Source: Vogesella aquatica (lineage in GTDB: Bacteria > Pseudomonadota > Gammaproteobacteria > Burkholderiales > Chromobacteriaceae). From it: a stretch of 64,000 bases of DNA. Of the stretch, positions 1 to 6,995 are shown piece after piece. Below the pieces are notes generated by a model. The model was not told the origin of the DNA. It saw nothing but the letters and a program-made list of their open reading frames with translations, and ran no database searches. The first letter of the stretch is position 1, and each line of letters begins with the position of its first letter. The DNA lies in NCBI RefSeq assembly GCF_028548455.1, contig NZ_JAQQLF010000011.1, forward strand, positions 89,968 to 153,967. Direction: 5' to 3'. Made by a program: the position numbers and the translations under genes.

Positions 1-150
1 TAAATAAATATGATTTTGCCTTAAGCGTCTCACGTCGCACATCAGCAAAGTTTTATCATGGAATAGTAATGAGTGATATAAATGAACATAAAGAAGAGAT
101 AGAAATTTACATCGATTAGATATGATTTAATAGTGATACCCAAAAAGAAA

Positions 151-178
151 CGCCCAAGAGCTGTCCTGGGCGTTTTTT
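151..178 (+). terminator. Rho-independent terminator in AT-rich DNA
   Basis: CGCCCA (151-156) pairs with TGGGCG (167-172) and is followed by six T residues. It would end a transcript entering from the left of the window. No gene upstream of it is complete here, and bases 1-150 show no convincing coding sequence. Confidence 0.7.
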
Positions 179-291
179 GTTTGGGTGTCCAGCAAGCGGA
201 GCGCGGTAGCAATGAGATTTTACAAATATGAAAATTTGGTGTATGCTAGGAAAATATTAAATGTGGATATTGATATTTTTAGGGGCTCAAA

Positions 292-675
292 TTGAAAATA
301 TTTAATACATTTTTGGCAATTTATTTGGCCATTTTTACTTCTTCCACATATGGATCATCTGAGTGGATTACTATTTTTAGAAACAAAGAATCTAAAATTA
401 ACATAGACATGAAAAGCAATTCATTTGTAAGAAGTTCAATCAGTTCGGGCGCGATTAATTTGTCAATATTATTAAGAGTAGTAGATAACGGGAATATATT
501 TTTTAAAAAAGCAATGGTTTCGCGTGATGATTGTAATGTTGGTTATGGAGCTGTTTGGTTAGAATCAATTGACAACAAAGAAATGCCACATTCTTCGTCT
601 TTTGTTCTTAACGGTGGAAATGGCTATGCTAGAATGGCTGATATTTTATGCGCACTTGATAAAAAAATGCTTTAA
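292..675 (+). CDS. Small secreted hypothetical protein (possible surface-adhesin-E-like)
   Basis: The protein has 127 residues and starts at TTG, with an AGGGG ribosome site 6-7 bases upstream. Residues 1-22 form a short basic and then hydrophobic signal peptide ending in Y-G-S-S, so the mature protein is probably periplasmic or surface located. The mature part begins W-I-T-I-F and has the alternating pattern of a small beta-rich domain with two cysteines. That is loosely like surface-adhesin protein E family proteins, but this is a guess from pattern only. Base composition is strongly AT-rich (many AAA, ATT and TTT codons), unlike the GC-rich genes after position 1290, so it belongs to the foreign DNA left of the ssrA fragment. 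No partner gene is visible. Confidence 0.6.
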   Translation: MKIFNTFLAIYLAIFTSSTYGSSEWITIFRNKESKINIDMKSNSFVRSSISSGAINLSILLRVVDNGNIFFKKAMVSRDDCNVGYGAVWLESIDNKEMPHSSSFVLNGGNGYARMADILCALDKKML

Positions 676-725
676 TATTTTTGTAAGTTGCATTTTACTT
701 TTTAGTGTCAAAAATACAGCATGAA

Positions 726-747
726 GTTATGACAGTAATGTCATAAC
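726..747. repeat. Perfect 8-bp-arm palindrome beside attachment site
   Basis: GTTATGAC (726-733) and GTCATAAC (740-747) are perfect inverted arms around a 6-base spacer. It lies 50 bases downstream of the small AT-rich gene and about 50 bases before the ssrA fragment. There is no T-tract, so it is not a standard terminator. It could be a recombination-protein or repressor binding site of the integrated element. Confidence 0.45.
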
Positions 748-791
748 GGATGAACCCAATCAGCGGTAAGTGGTTGATTTTGTTGGATGTG

Positions 792-824
792 GTTCCGGAG
801 TTTTGATTCCCGCCGCCTCCACCA
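792..824 (+). other. 3'-terminal fragment of tmRNA (ssrA): probable attR of an integrated element
   Basis: The bases up to CCA at 822-824 read as a T-arm and acceptor-stem end, GATTCCCGCC then GCCTCCACCA. This matches the known tmRNA 3' end of Neisseria, which also ends CCGCCTCCACCA. The T-loop bases before it are degenerate (TTTTGAT instead of TTCGAAT), and no tmRNA body or tag sequence lies upstream, only AT-rich DNA. That is the expected picture for attR of an element integrated into the 3' end of ssrA. The intact gene and the integrase would be to the left, outside the window. Confidence 0.65.
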
Positions 825-857
825 CCGGATTCTAGCAATATCAAGCACTTAGCCAAA

Positions 858-886
858 AAAGCCCTGCACTCGCGGGGCTTTTTTTT
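858..886 (+). terminator. Terminator originally belonging to ssrA
   Basis: GCCCTGC (861-867) pairs, with one T-G wobble, with GCGGGGC (872-878) around the loop ACTC, flanked by A6 upstream and T8 downstream. Its position about 35 bases after the tmRNA CCA end fits a displaced ssrA terminator. Confidence 0.75.
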
Positions 887-1162
887 GGGCTTTTTGAGGC
901 TGCTTGGTCAGCATTTTGGTCAGTTTTTTTTACTGGCAGCACAAACACCATAAAACCCCACCACAGGAACACTCTCACCCAGGCCAACCTTTCCTCTGGC
1001 GCCTACCCGCACACCAACGGCCCTTTCACTACCGTAGAGTCACCCCCTCTTCTATCCGTCAGATGCACGGCACAAGGCCTGCTGTCCGTGTTTCGCTACG
1101 CACCCGTGCCCCCAAAGCGGCGCTTGCACTGGCATGGGTACGTGGTGCCTGGCTACCACCGG
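887..1162. other. Intergenic, no gene recognised
   Basis: About 275 bases between the ssrA terminator and the first hip operator. Open frames here have codon use unlike the neighbours and no ribosome site. No repeat, RNA or promoter that I can defend. Confidence 0.5.
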
Positions 1163-1186
1163 AAATCCTCACGATAAAAAGGATTT
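1163..1186. promoter_or_regulatory. hipBA operator O1 (palindrome, first of three)
   Basis: AAATCC and GGATTT at a fixed 12-base separation. Same geometry as the two following sites. The general form resembles the known HipB operator of E. coli (TATCC-N8-GGATA), with a longer spacer. Confidence 0.6.
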
Positions 1187-1212
1187 TTAGCAAAATTGAT
1201 GGCAAACGCACC

Positions 1213-1236
1213 AAATCCGCACGATCAAGAGGATTA
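1213..1236. promoter_or_regulatory. hipBA operator O2
   Basis: AAATCC-N12-GGATTA, centred exactly 50 bases after O1. The left half is AAATCCGCAC against AAATCCTCAC in O1 and O3. Confidence 0.6.
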
Positions 1237-1262
1237 GTTGCCAAACGCGCCCAGCCAGCGCA

Positions 1263-1286
1263 AAATCCTCACAAACATGAGGATTT
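1263..1286. promoter_or_regulatory. hipBA operator O3, next to the hipB start codon
   Basis: AAATCCTCA and TGAGGATTT are perfect 9-base inverted arms around a 6-base spacer. It is centred exactly 50 bases after O2 and ends 3 bases before the hipB ATG, so a bound repressor would block the start region. No better ribosome site than GAGGA inside the operator arm is seen. Confidence 0.65.
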
Positions 1287-1289
1287 ATC

Positions 1290-1556
1290 ATGAAGATACC
1301 TATCGACAATGCAGCAGCCATTGGCAAGATAGTGCGCGCCAGCCGCAAGGCACAGAAGATCCGCCAGGACGATGCCGCTGGCAGCATTGGCGTCAGCGAG
1401 AATTTTCTTGGCAAGATCGAGCGCGGCGGCGAAACGGTGCAGTGGGGCAAGCTGTTTCAGGTACTGGAGGGGCTGGGCATTCGCGTGACGGTGGACGTCC
1501 CCGAAAGCGTAGCCGCCTACCTGCAGGACGCGGCCAACCATAAGGACAAGCCATGA
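1290..1556 (+). CDS. hipB: HipB-like antitoxin, Xre-family DNA-binding protein
   Basis: The protein has 88 residues. A Cro/C1-type helix-turn-helix spans about residues 9-65, with the characteristic Q-D-D-A-A and N-F-L-G-K-I-E-R-G segments (recognition-helix end). By family knowledge, HipB binds the HipA toxin, neutralises it and represses the operon through palindromic operators. Three matching palindromes lie directly upstream. The stop overlaps the start of hipA by ATGA, indicating translational coupling. A GTTGGCCGC-class repeat (reverse strand, 1530-1538) lies in the last codons. Confidence 0.88.
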   Translation: MKIPIDNAAAIGKIVRASRKAQKIRQDDAAGSIGVSENFLGKIERGGETVQWGKLFQVLEGLGIRVTVDVPESVAAYLQDAANHKDKP

Positions 1557-2860
1557 ACGGGCGGTCTTTGTGCGCATCAATCAATCACACCACGGTGGGC
1601 ACCTTGCAAGAAGTGGCCGGGCTGTGGAGCTTTCAGTACGCGCCCGACTGGCTGCGCACGCCAACGTGCTTCGCGCTTAGCCCGCACTTGCCACTGCAGG
1701 CTGAACCCTTGCTGGATGGCGCCAGCCAGCGCCCGGTGCAGTGGTATTTCGATAACCTGCTGCCGGAAGAAGGGCAACGCTTGCTGCTGGCAGGCGACGC
1801 CCGGCTGGATGCGGCCGACGCCTTCGGCCTGCTGGCCTGGTACGGCGCAGAATCGGCCGGGTCGGTTACCTTGCTGCCCCCCGATGCCGCGCCGCAAAGC
1901 GCAGAACCATTGCGGCCGCTGCCGGACGAGGCACTGCAAGCCCGCATTCGCCAGTTACCCAGGGCGCCGCTAACGCAGGCTGCCATCAAACGCATGTCGC
2001 TGGCCGGCGCGCAGCACAAGCTGGCGGTGGTGCTGCAGGATGGCGCCTTGTTTGAACCGGCAGGCGCCACGCCCTCTACCCATATCCTGAAGCCCGACCA
2101 CCCGGACGAGGACTACCCTCATTCCGTCATCAACGAATGGTTCGTGATGTGCCTGGCCAAACGCCTGGGGCTGGACGTGCCCGACGTGCATCGGCGCTAC
2201 GTGCCGTCGCCGGTTTACCTGATAAACCGCTTTGACCGCACGCCAGGCAGCCACGGCTGGCAACGCCGGCACGTGATAGACGCCTGCCAGCTGCTGGGGC
2301 TGGACCGCAGCTTCAAATACAGCCAGGGCAGCCTGCACAACCTGGCCGCACTGGCCAACGCCTGCCGCAGCCCGGCGGTAGCGCGGCCCCGGCTGTTTGG
2401 CTGGCTGGTGTTCAACCTGCTGGTGGGCAATAGCGACGCCCACCTGAAAAACCTGAGCTTTCTGGTATCGCACGAAGGCGTGCAGCTGGCGCCGTTCTAC
2501 GACCTGCTGAGCGTTGCCAGCTACGACACCGCCGCCTTCGACAAAAGCGGGTGGCCGGCACACACGCAACTGGCGTGGCCACTGCTGGGCGAGCGACATT
2601 TTTCGGCCATCAGCCACAGCTTGCTACTGGAGGCCGGCGCGGTGTTGAACCTGGCCAAAGGCACCGCCGAGCGGCTGCTGGAAAACCTGCGCAGACGTGC
2701 CGTGCAGCAGGCAGAAGCGCTGTACGCCGAGGTAGAAGCCGACAACGCCCGCCTGCTCCAGGCGCGCCCCGAGTTGGCCGCCACGCTGGCAGGCGAGGCA
2801 CGTTGCCTGCGCACCCTGCTGCACACTGTTATCAGGGAGATGGCGCAGCAGCTGGCCTGA
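1553..2860 (+). CDS. hipA: HipA-family serine/threonine kinase toxin
   Basis: The protein has 435 residues, the usual HipA length. The N-terminal subdomain carries W-Y-F-D-N-L-L-P-E-E. The glycine-rich S-L-A-G-A-Q-H-K-L segment and H-I-L-K-P-D belong to the ATP-binding lobe. The catalytic loop N-S-D-A-H-L-K-N is at residues 293-300, with D295 the probable base, and the metal-binding Y-D-L-L-S has its aspartate at 317. All key residues appear intact, so an active kinase is likely. HipA of E. coli phosphorylates glutamyl-tRNA synthetase and causes growth arrest and persistence; the target here is unknown. Codon use is GC-rich like the core genome. Confidence 0.92.
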   Translation: MNGRSLCASINHTTVGTLQEVAGLWSFQYAPDWLRTPTCFALSPHLPLQAEPLLDGASQRPVQWYFDNLLPEEGQRLLLAGDARLDAADAFGLLAWYGAESAGSVTLLPPDAAPQSAEPLRPLPDEALQARIRQLPRAPLTQAAIKRMSLAGAQHKLAVVLQDGALFEPAGATPSTHILKPDHPDEDYPHSVINEWFVMCLAKRLGLDVPDVHRRYVPSPVYLINRFDRTPGSHGWQRRHVIDACQLLGLDRSFKYSQGSLHNLAALANACRSPAVARPRLFGWLVFNLLVGNSDAHLKNLSFLVSHEGVQLAPFYDLLSVASYDTAAFDKSGWPAHTQLAWPLLGERHFSAISHSLLLEAGAVLNLAKGTAERLLENLRRRAVQQAEALYAEVEADNARLLQARPELAATLAGEARCLRTLLHTVIREMAQQLA

Positions 2861-3083
2861 GCCAGAGCGTTGCCGGTAGCTGGCCGGGCGCCGCACCCAA
2901 CCAGCATGGCGGAGCGCTGCGGCGGCCAACCCCTACGCCTACTCGCTTGCATCCGCCCACACGCAGGGCTGCCAGTGACTACCTGCTGCCCGACTACCAC
3001 CACCACTGCAGCAGGCCGTGTGCCAGCGCCCGGTTTCGATATAGGATAAGCGGGTAAACGCGACCACCCGCCACCAGACCATC

Positions 3084-3482
3084 ATGCCCCTGCTGCTCGA
3101 CCTGCTCCTCCAGCCGCTGCAAGCCCTGTGGCGCAAGCACCGCGACGCCTGGAACAATCCCTACCCGCTTATTCGGCCCTGCGACGAAACGGGCGACGAA
3201 ACGGGCGACGAACCGTTCGAAGATCGCATTTGTTACCAGTACGGACGCAACCCGCCCCGCTTCCCGCGCTTTCGCCCCACGGTGTCACGCAACGCCGCCA
3301 TCCGCGCCGCTTTTGTCAGCCGTGGGCACGGCCTGCGCAGCACACGCCGGCTGGCCCCTGGCAGCGCCTGCCTGCTGAACGACGGGCAGCAGCTGTACCT
3401 GGGCAACGACGCAGCAGCCACGCAACGCAGCGACGACCAGGTTGGCCGCAACAGCAGCGCTGGCGGCAACAGCAGCCACTAG
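3084..3482 (+). CDS. Hypothetical protein, 132 residues
   Basis: I do not recognise a family. The frame has the CTG/GCC/CGC/AAC codon preference of the surrounding genome, which favours a real gene, but there is no clear ribosome site. The N-terminus is leucine-rich (possible amphipathic helix). Residues 33-42 come from an imperfect triple repeat of D-E-T-G (DNA 3181-3213). The centre is rich in arginine and aromatic residues, and the tail is serine/asparagine/glycine rich. It lies between hipA and the hsd operon and could be a decayed or narrowly distributed accessory gene. Bases 2861-3083 before it hold nothing recognisable beyond one GTTGGCCGC-class repeat at 2922-2930. Confidence 0.35.
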   Translation: MPLLLDLLLQPLQALWRKHRDAWNNPYPLIRPCDETGDETGDEPFEDRICYQYGRNPPRFPRFRPTVSRNAAIRAAFVSRGHGLRSTRRLAPGSACLLNDGQQLYLGNDAAATQRSDDQVGRNSSAGGNSSH

Positions 3483-3520
3483 CCGCACCAGCGCACTGGC
3501 GTGCCGCCGTGGTTGGCCGC

Positions 3521-3563
3521 TAAAACAAAACACCCCAGACAGCCGGTAGCGGTCGGGGGTGTT
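3521..3563 (-). terminator. Terminator of the hsd operon
   Basis: Read on the minus strand, AACACCCC (3556-3563 side) pairs with GGGGTGTT (3529-3536 side) around a loop of about 19 bases, followed by TTTTGTTTTA. It lies about 65 bases beyond the hsdS stop codon. Confidence 0.7.
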
Positions 3564-3625
3564 GTCCATGGCAGGCAGCCGTGGCCTGGTGTCGCCCGGC
3601 ACCCTGCCCGGCGGTGCGGCCTGCG

Positions 3626-5341
3626 CTAGCCCTGCGCCAGCAGCGCGCTGGCCAGCTGGCCTTGCGTATCGCGGCTGGCCGCCAGCCGCTGCCGTAGTTG
3701 GCCGCACAGCGCGCGCAGCGCTTCGACACGGGCGACGATGCGGGATTGTTCGGCGAGGGGGGGAATTCCTAATACGGCTTCAAGGAGAATTTTCTGATTC
3801 AAGTTAGTCATAGTTGTACCAACTGACTCACCTTGCAAATATCTCCTGAATGATTGCTCTTGAAATATAAGGCCAATATATTCTCGACTAATTTTGCCGT
3901 TCAATTTAACAAAGAAGCTACCTGTGCCGCACAGCCATCCATCTTCTGTATTTGTTACAAGTGCATAGCGACCAACCTCCCCACGTCTAGCGAGAACAAC
4001 GTCCCCTGCTGACAAACGATATACTTTTAATTTTTCCGCAAATTCGACCGTTAGCGTTATCGAATAATCCGGAATAATTTTCCCATCCACCATGTGTGAT
4101 GGATTAATCAAGGGAACACCATCATTTATATAGTCTTCTTTATGCAGGACTGAGCCAAATGGCCCAGTGCACAACTCATCAAAGTAATCTGCGCATCTCA
4201 CCCACTCCCACCCCTCCGGCAAATCAAATGGTTTTTCCTCGTCGCTAATGGCCGGTAGCGGTTTGTCTTTCTTGATTTTACCTTCGGCAATCAGGCGGTC
4301 TTTTTCGGCGCGGATTTGTTTCAGCAATTCGCTGGCCGGTTCGTCGGCCGGGTCTTGCGGCACCAGCAGGCCGCGCACCGCCAGTTGCAGAATGGTTTGT
4401 TCCAACGCATCCACCGCTTGCGGTCGGTCCAGCACCAGATCAAAGCTTGCGGCCAACCTGGCCCAGTTTTCCTGCAGCTGGTGCGCCGATTCGCTGGCGA
4501 CGAGCGCGTCGAACAGCGTGGCGGTAAGGCGGGCGTGCTGCTCGGCTTGCAGTTGGCCGCGCATTTCCAGCGCATCACACAGCGCCATCAACTCCTCGAC
4601 CTTGGTGACGATGCGGGATTGTTCGGCGAGGGGGGGTATCGGGAATAAACAATTCTTCAGCTGAGTCATATTGATAGATGCCAAGTTTGTTGTCTGCTTT
4701 GCCGAAGAAGCAAAATATGCTCTCGCATCATTCGAATTTAAAAACAACTCTGCCCAATGAAAATTCCAGTCTGAAAATATGGCGCGCACTTTAAAAACAT
4801 GATTCTGGTGCAAGCAGATTGGCAATTCCCCTCCCCAGACGCAAGTCCTACCAACCTTATCCCAGTCGCCACCTTCAGTAATTAGCAAATCACCCTTTTT
4901 CAAGGAGAATCTGTCAAGCTCAGACTTGTCGACAACTATTTCTTTGACCTCATCAAGCACCAACTTCCAGCGCTGAACGTTTGCCACACGCAAATACGGA
5001 AGCAATACTGGGTCTGTCATGGCTGTTTTCCTGCCCAATGTGACACCGCTTGAAATATGAGCCACATCACCGAATTTCACCCACTCCCACCCTACCGGCA
5101 ACGCAAACGGCTTTTCGTCGTCGCCAATCGCCGGCAGCGGTTTGTCCTTTTTGATTTTCCCTTCGGCAATCAGCCGCTCTTTCTCGGCACGGATTTGTTT
5201 CAGCAGCTCGCTAGCCGGCTCATCATTCGGGTCTTGCGGCACCAGCTTGCCCTGCACGGCCAGGCTCAAAATCAGCTCGCGCAGGCGCTTGATGCCGTCC
5301 GGCGCGGTGGCCAGCAGGTTGAAGCCTTCGGTCAACTTCAT
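3626..5341 (-). CDS. hsdS: Type I restriction-modification specificity subunit HsdS
   Basis: The protein has 571 residues, starting at M-K-L-T-E-G-F. This start overlaps the hsdM stop by 4 bases, whereas the open frame extends 87 codons upstream into implausible sequence. HsdS selects the bipartite DNA target and holds two HsdM. The protein is an internal duplication: each half has a conserved helix with Q-D-P-x-D-E-P-A-S-E-L-L-K-Q and E-G-K-I-K-K-D-K-P-L-P-A-I, a variable target recognition domain, then I-P-P-L-A-E-Q-S-R-I-V. The conserved segments are GC-rich and nearly identical in DNA (4258-4370 and 5140-5252; 3732-3763 and 4602-4634). Both recognition domains (about 3770-4230 and 4640-5040) are clearly more AT-rich, a sign of domain exchange by recombination. 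Confidence 0.95.
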   Translation of the reverse strand: MKLTEGFNLLATAPDGIKRLRELILSLAVQGKLVPQDPNDEPASELLKQIRAEKERLIAEGKIKKDKPLPAIGDDEKPFALPVGWEWVKFGDVAHISSGVTLGRKTAMTDPVLLPYLRVANVQRWKLVLDEVKEIVVDKSELDRFSLKKGDLLITEGGDWDKVGRTCVWGGELPICLHQNHVFKVRAIFSDWNFHWAELFLNSNDARAYFASSAKQTTNLASINMTQLKNCLFPIPPLAEQSRIVTKVEELMALCDALEMRGQLQAEQHARLTATLFDALVASESAHQLQENWARLAASFDLVLDRPQAVDALEQTILQLAVRGLLVPQDPADEPASELLKQIRAEKDRLIAEGKIKKDKPLPAISDEEKPFDLPEGWEWVRCADYFDELCTGPFGSVLHKEDYINDGVPLINPSHMVDGKIIPDYSITLTVEFAEKLKVYRLSAGDVVLARRGEVGRYALVTNTEDGWLCGTGSFFVKLNGKISREYIGLIFQEQSFRRYLQGESVGTTMTNLNQKILLEAVLGIPPLAEQSRIVARVEALRALCGQLRQRLAASRDTQGQLASALLAQG

Positions 5342-6822
5342 GCCTTGGCCTCCGTGTCTGCCGACGGGCCGGCCAGTGCGGCGGCGAGGATGGCTTTCAG
5401 CTGGTCGCGCAAGGCTTGTGCGTCGGCCTGCAGCGCCTGGTACTGCGCCAGTAGCTCGTCCGGGTCGTGGCTGACGGTTTCGCCGACGTGCGGGTTTTTC
5501 TGGTCCAGATTGAAGCCCTTGGCGCGAATGTCGTCGATGCTCACTTTCCAGGCGAATTCGTTCTCCACGCGGCTGGCATAGCCGTCCGCATCGCTGCCCC
5601 ACCAGGCTTTTTCGGCGTCGAATTCGTCGATGCGTATCGGCTTGGTTTTGCTGTAGCTCTTGTAGCCGGCCGGGTACGGGTGCTCGTAGTACCAGATGTC
5701 TTTAGTGGGCTGACCTTTGGTAAAGAACAGCAGATTGGTTTTGATGCCGGTGTACGGCGCAAACACGCCGTTGGGCAAGCGCACGATGGTATGCAGGTTG
5801 CACTCGGTGAGCAGCTTTTCCTTGATGCGCGTTTTGACGCCTTCGCCAAACAGCGTGCCGTCGGGCAGCACCACGGCGGCGCGGCCGTTTTGCTTGAGCA
5901 GCTCCACCATCAGCACCAGAAACAGGTCGGCGGTTTCCTTGGTGCGCACATCGGCGGGGAAGTTGGCCTCGATGCCCGGCTCTTCGGTGCCGCCAAACGG
6001 CGGGTTGCTGAGGATGACGTCCACCATGTCGCGCGGGCCGTAGCTCACCAGCGGGCGCGCCAGCGTGTTGTCGTGGCGGATCTGGTTGGGTACCTCGATG
6101 CCGTGCAGCAGCATATTGGTAATGCACAGCAGGTGCGGCAGCTGCTTTTTTTCCACGCCGTGGATGGCCCGCTGCAGCAGGGCCTGGTCGCCCACCGTCT
6201 TTACCTGCTGGCGCAGGTGCTCCAGCGCGCAGGCCAGAAAGCCGCCGGTGCCGCAGGCCGGGTCCAGCACCGCTTCGCCCAGCTGCGGGTTGACCCTATC
6301 CACCATGAACTGTGTCACCGCGCGCGGGGTGTAGAACTCACCGGCGTTGCCCGCGCTTTGCAGGTCTTTGAGGATTTTTTCGTACAGGTCGTTGAACTGG
6401 TGGCGGTCTTGCTGGCTGTTGAAGTCGATTTCGTTGATCTTGTTGATGACCTGACGCAGCAGCTGGCCGGACTTCATGTAGTTGAAGGCATCTTCGAACA
6501 CCGCCTGTACCACCTCGGCACGCGGGTTGGTGGCGGTATACAGGTCTTTCAGCTCGGCAAACAGCTGGTTGTTGACGAAGTTCAGCAAGGCGTCGCCGGT
6601 AATGCCTTCGGCGTCGGCCGCCCAGTTGCGCCAGCGGTAGGCTTGCGGGATGGGCGAGACGTAGTCATCGCGCATCATCTCAATCTGTGTTTCCTGGTCG
6701 TCGAAAATCTTGAGGAACAGCAGCCAGGAAAGCTGCGAAATACGCTGGGCATCGCCGTCAATGCCGGCATCCTGGCGCATGATGTCCTGAATGGATTTGA
6801 TGAGGGTGGTGCTGATGGTCAT
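5338..6822 (-). CDS. hsdM: Type I restriction-modification N6-adenine methyltransferase HsdM
   Basis: The protein has 494 residues. An N-terminal helical domain precedes the G-E-F-Y-T-P-R element (161-167). The AdoMet-binding motif I D-P-A-C-G-T-G-G-F is at 187-195 and the catalytic N-P-P-F at 273-276, as in the gamma-class N6-adenine methylases. It methylates the site chosen by HsdS and joins HsdR to form the restriction complex. The operon order is hsdR, hsdM, hsdS, with about 170 bases between hsdR and hsdM that contain one GGTTGGCCGCA repeat at 6860-6870, and a 4-base overlap with hsdS. Confidence 0.96.
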   Translation of the reverse strand: MTISTTLIKSIQDIMRQDAGIDGDAQRISQLSWLLFLKIFDDQETQIEMMRDDYVSPIPQAYRWRNWAADAEGITGDALLNFVNNQLFAELKDLYTATNPRAEVVQAVFEDAFNYMKSGQLLRQVINKINEIDFNSQQDRHQFNDLYEKILKDLQSAGNAGEFYTPRAVTQFMVDRVNPQLGEAVLDPACGTGGFLACALEHLRQQVKTVGDQALLQRAIHGVEKKQLPHLLCITNMLLHGIEVPNQIRHDNTLARPLVSYGPRDMVDVILSNPPFGGTEEPGIEANFPADVRTKETADLFLVLMVELLKQNGRAAVVLPDGTLFGEGVKTRIKEKLLTECNLHTIVRLPNGVFAPYTGIKTNLLFFTKGQPTKDIWYYEHPYPAGYKSYSKTKPIRIDEFDAEKAWWGSDADGYASRVENEFAWKVSIDDIRAKGFNLDQKNPHVGETVSHDPDELLAQYQALQADAQALRDQLKAILAAALAGPSADTEAKA

Positions 6823-6995
6823 GAACGTCTCGGAAAGCTGGTCGGTACTAGGGGTGCCAGGTTGGCCGCAAGGCGGCGCAGCCCGCGCCGCGGGTGCAGC
6901 TGCGGCGGCTGGCCCCGCGTGTGAGTTGGCATTTTAAGGCAAGTACGGCGGTGGTGCCGGCTTTTACAAGCACGGCAGCGCCGGTGGCGTGGGGG

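Noticed and set aside
904..1293. 129-codon frame between the ssrA terminator and hipB
   Set aside because: It runs through the three operators, has no ribosome site, and its codon use is unlike either the AT-rich or the GC-rich genes around it.
5467..6924. 485-codon open frame on the + strand opposite hsdM
   Set aside because: Antisense shadow; hsdM has complete methyltransferase motifs in the opposite strand.
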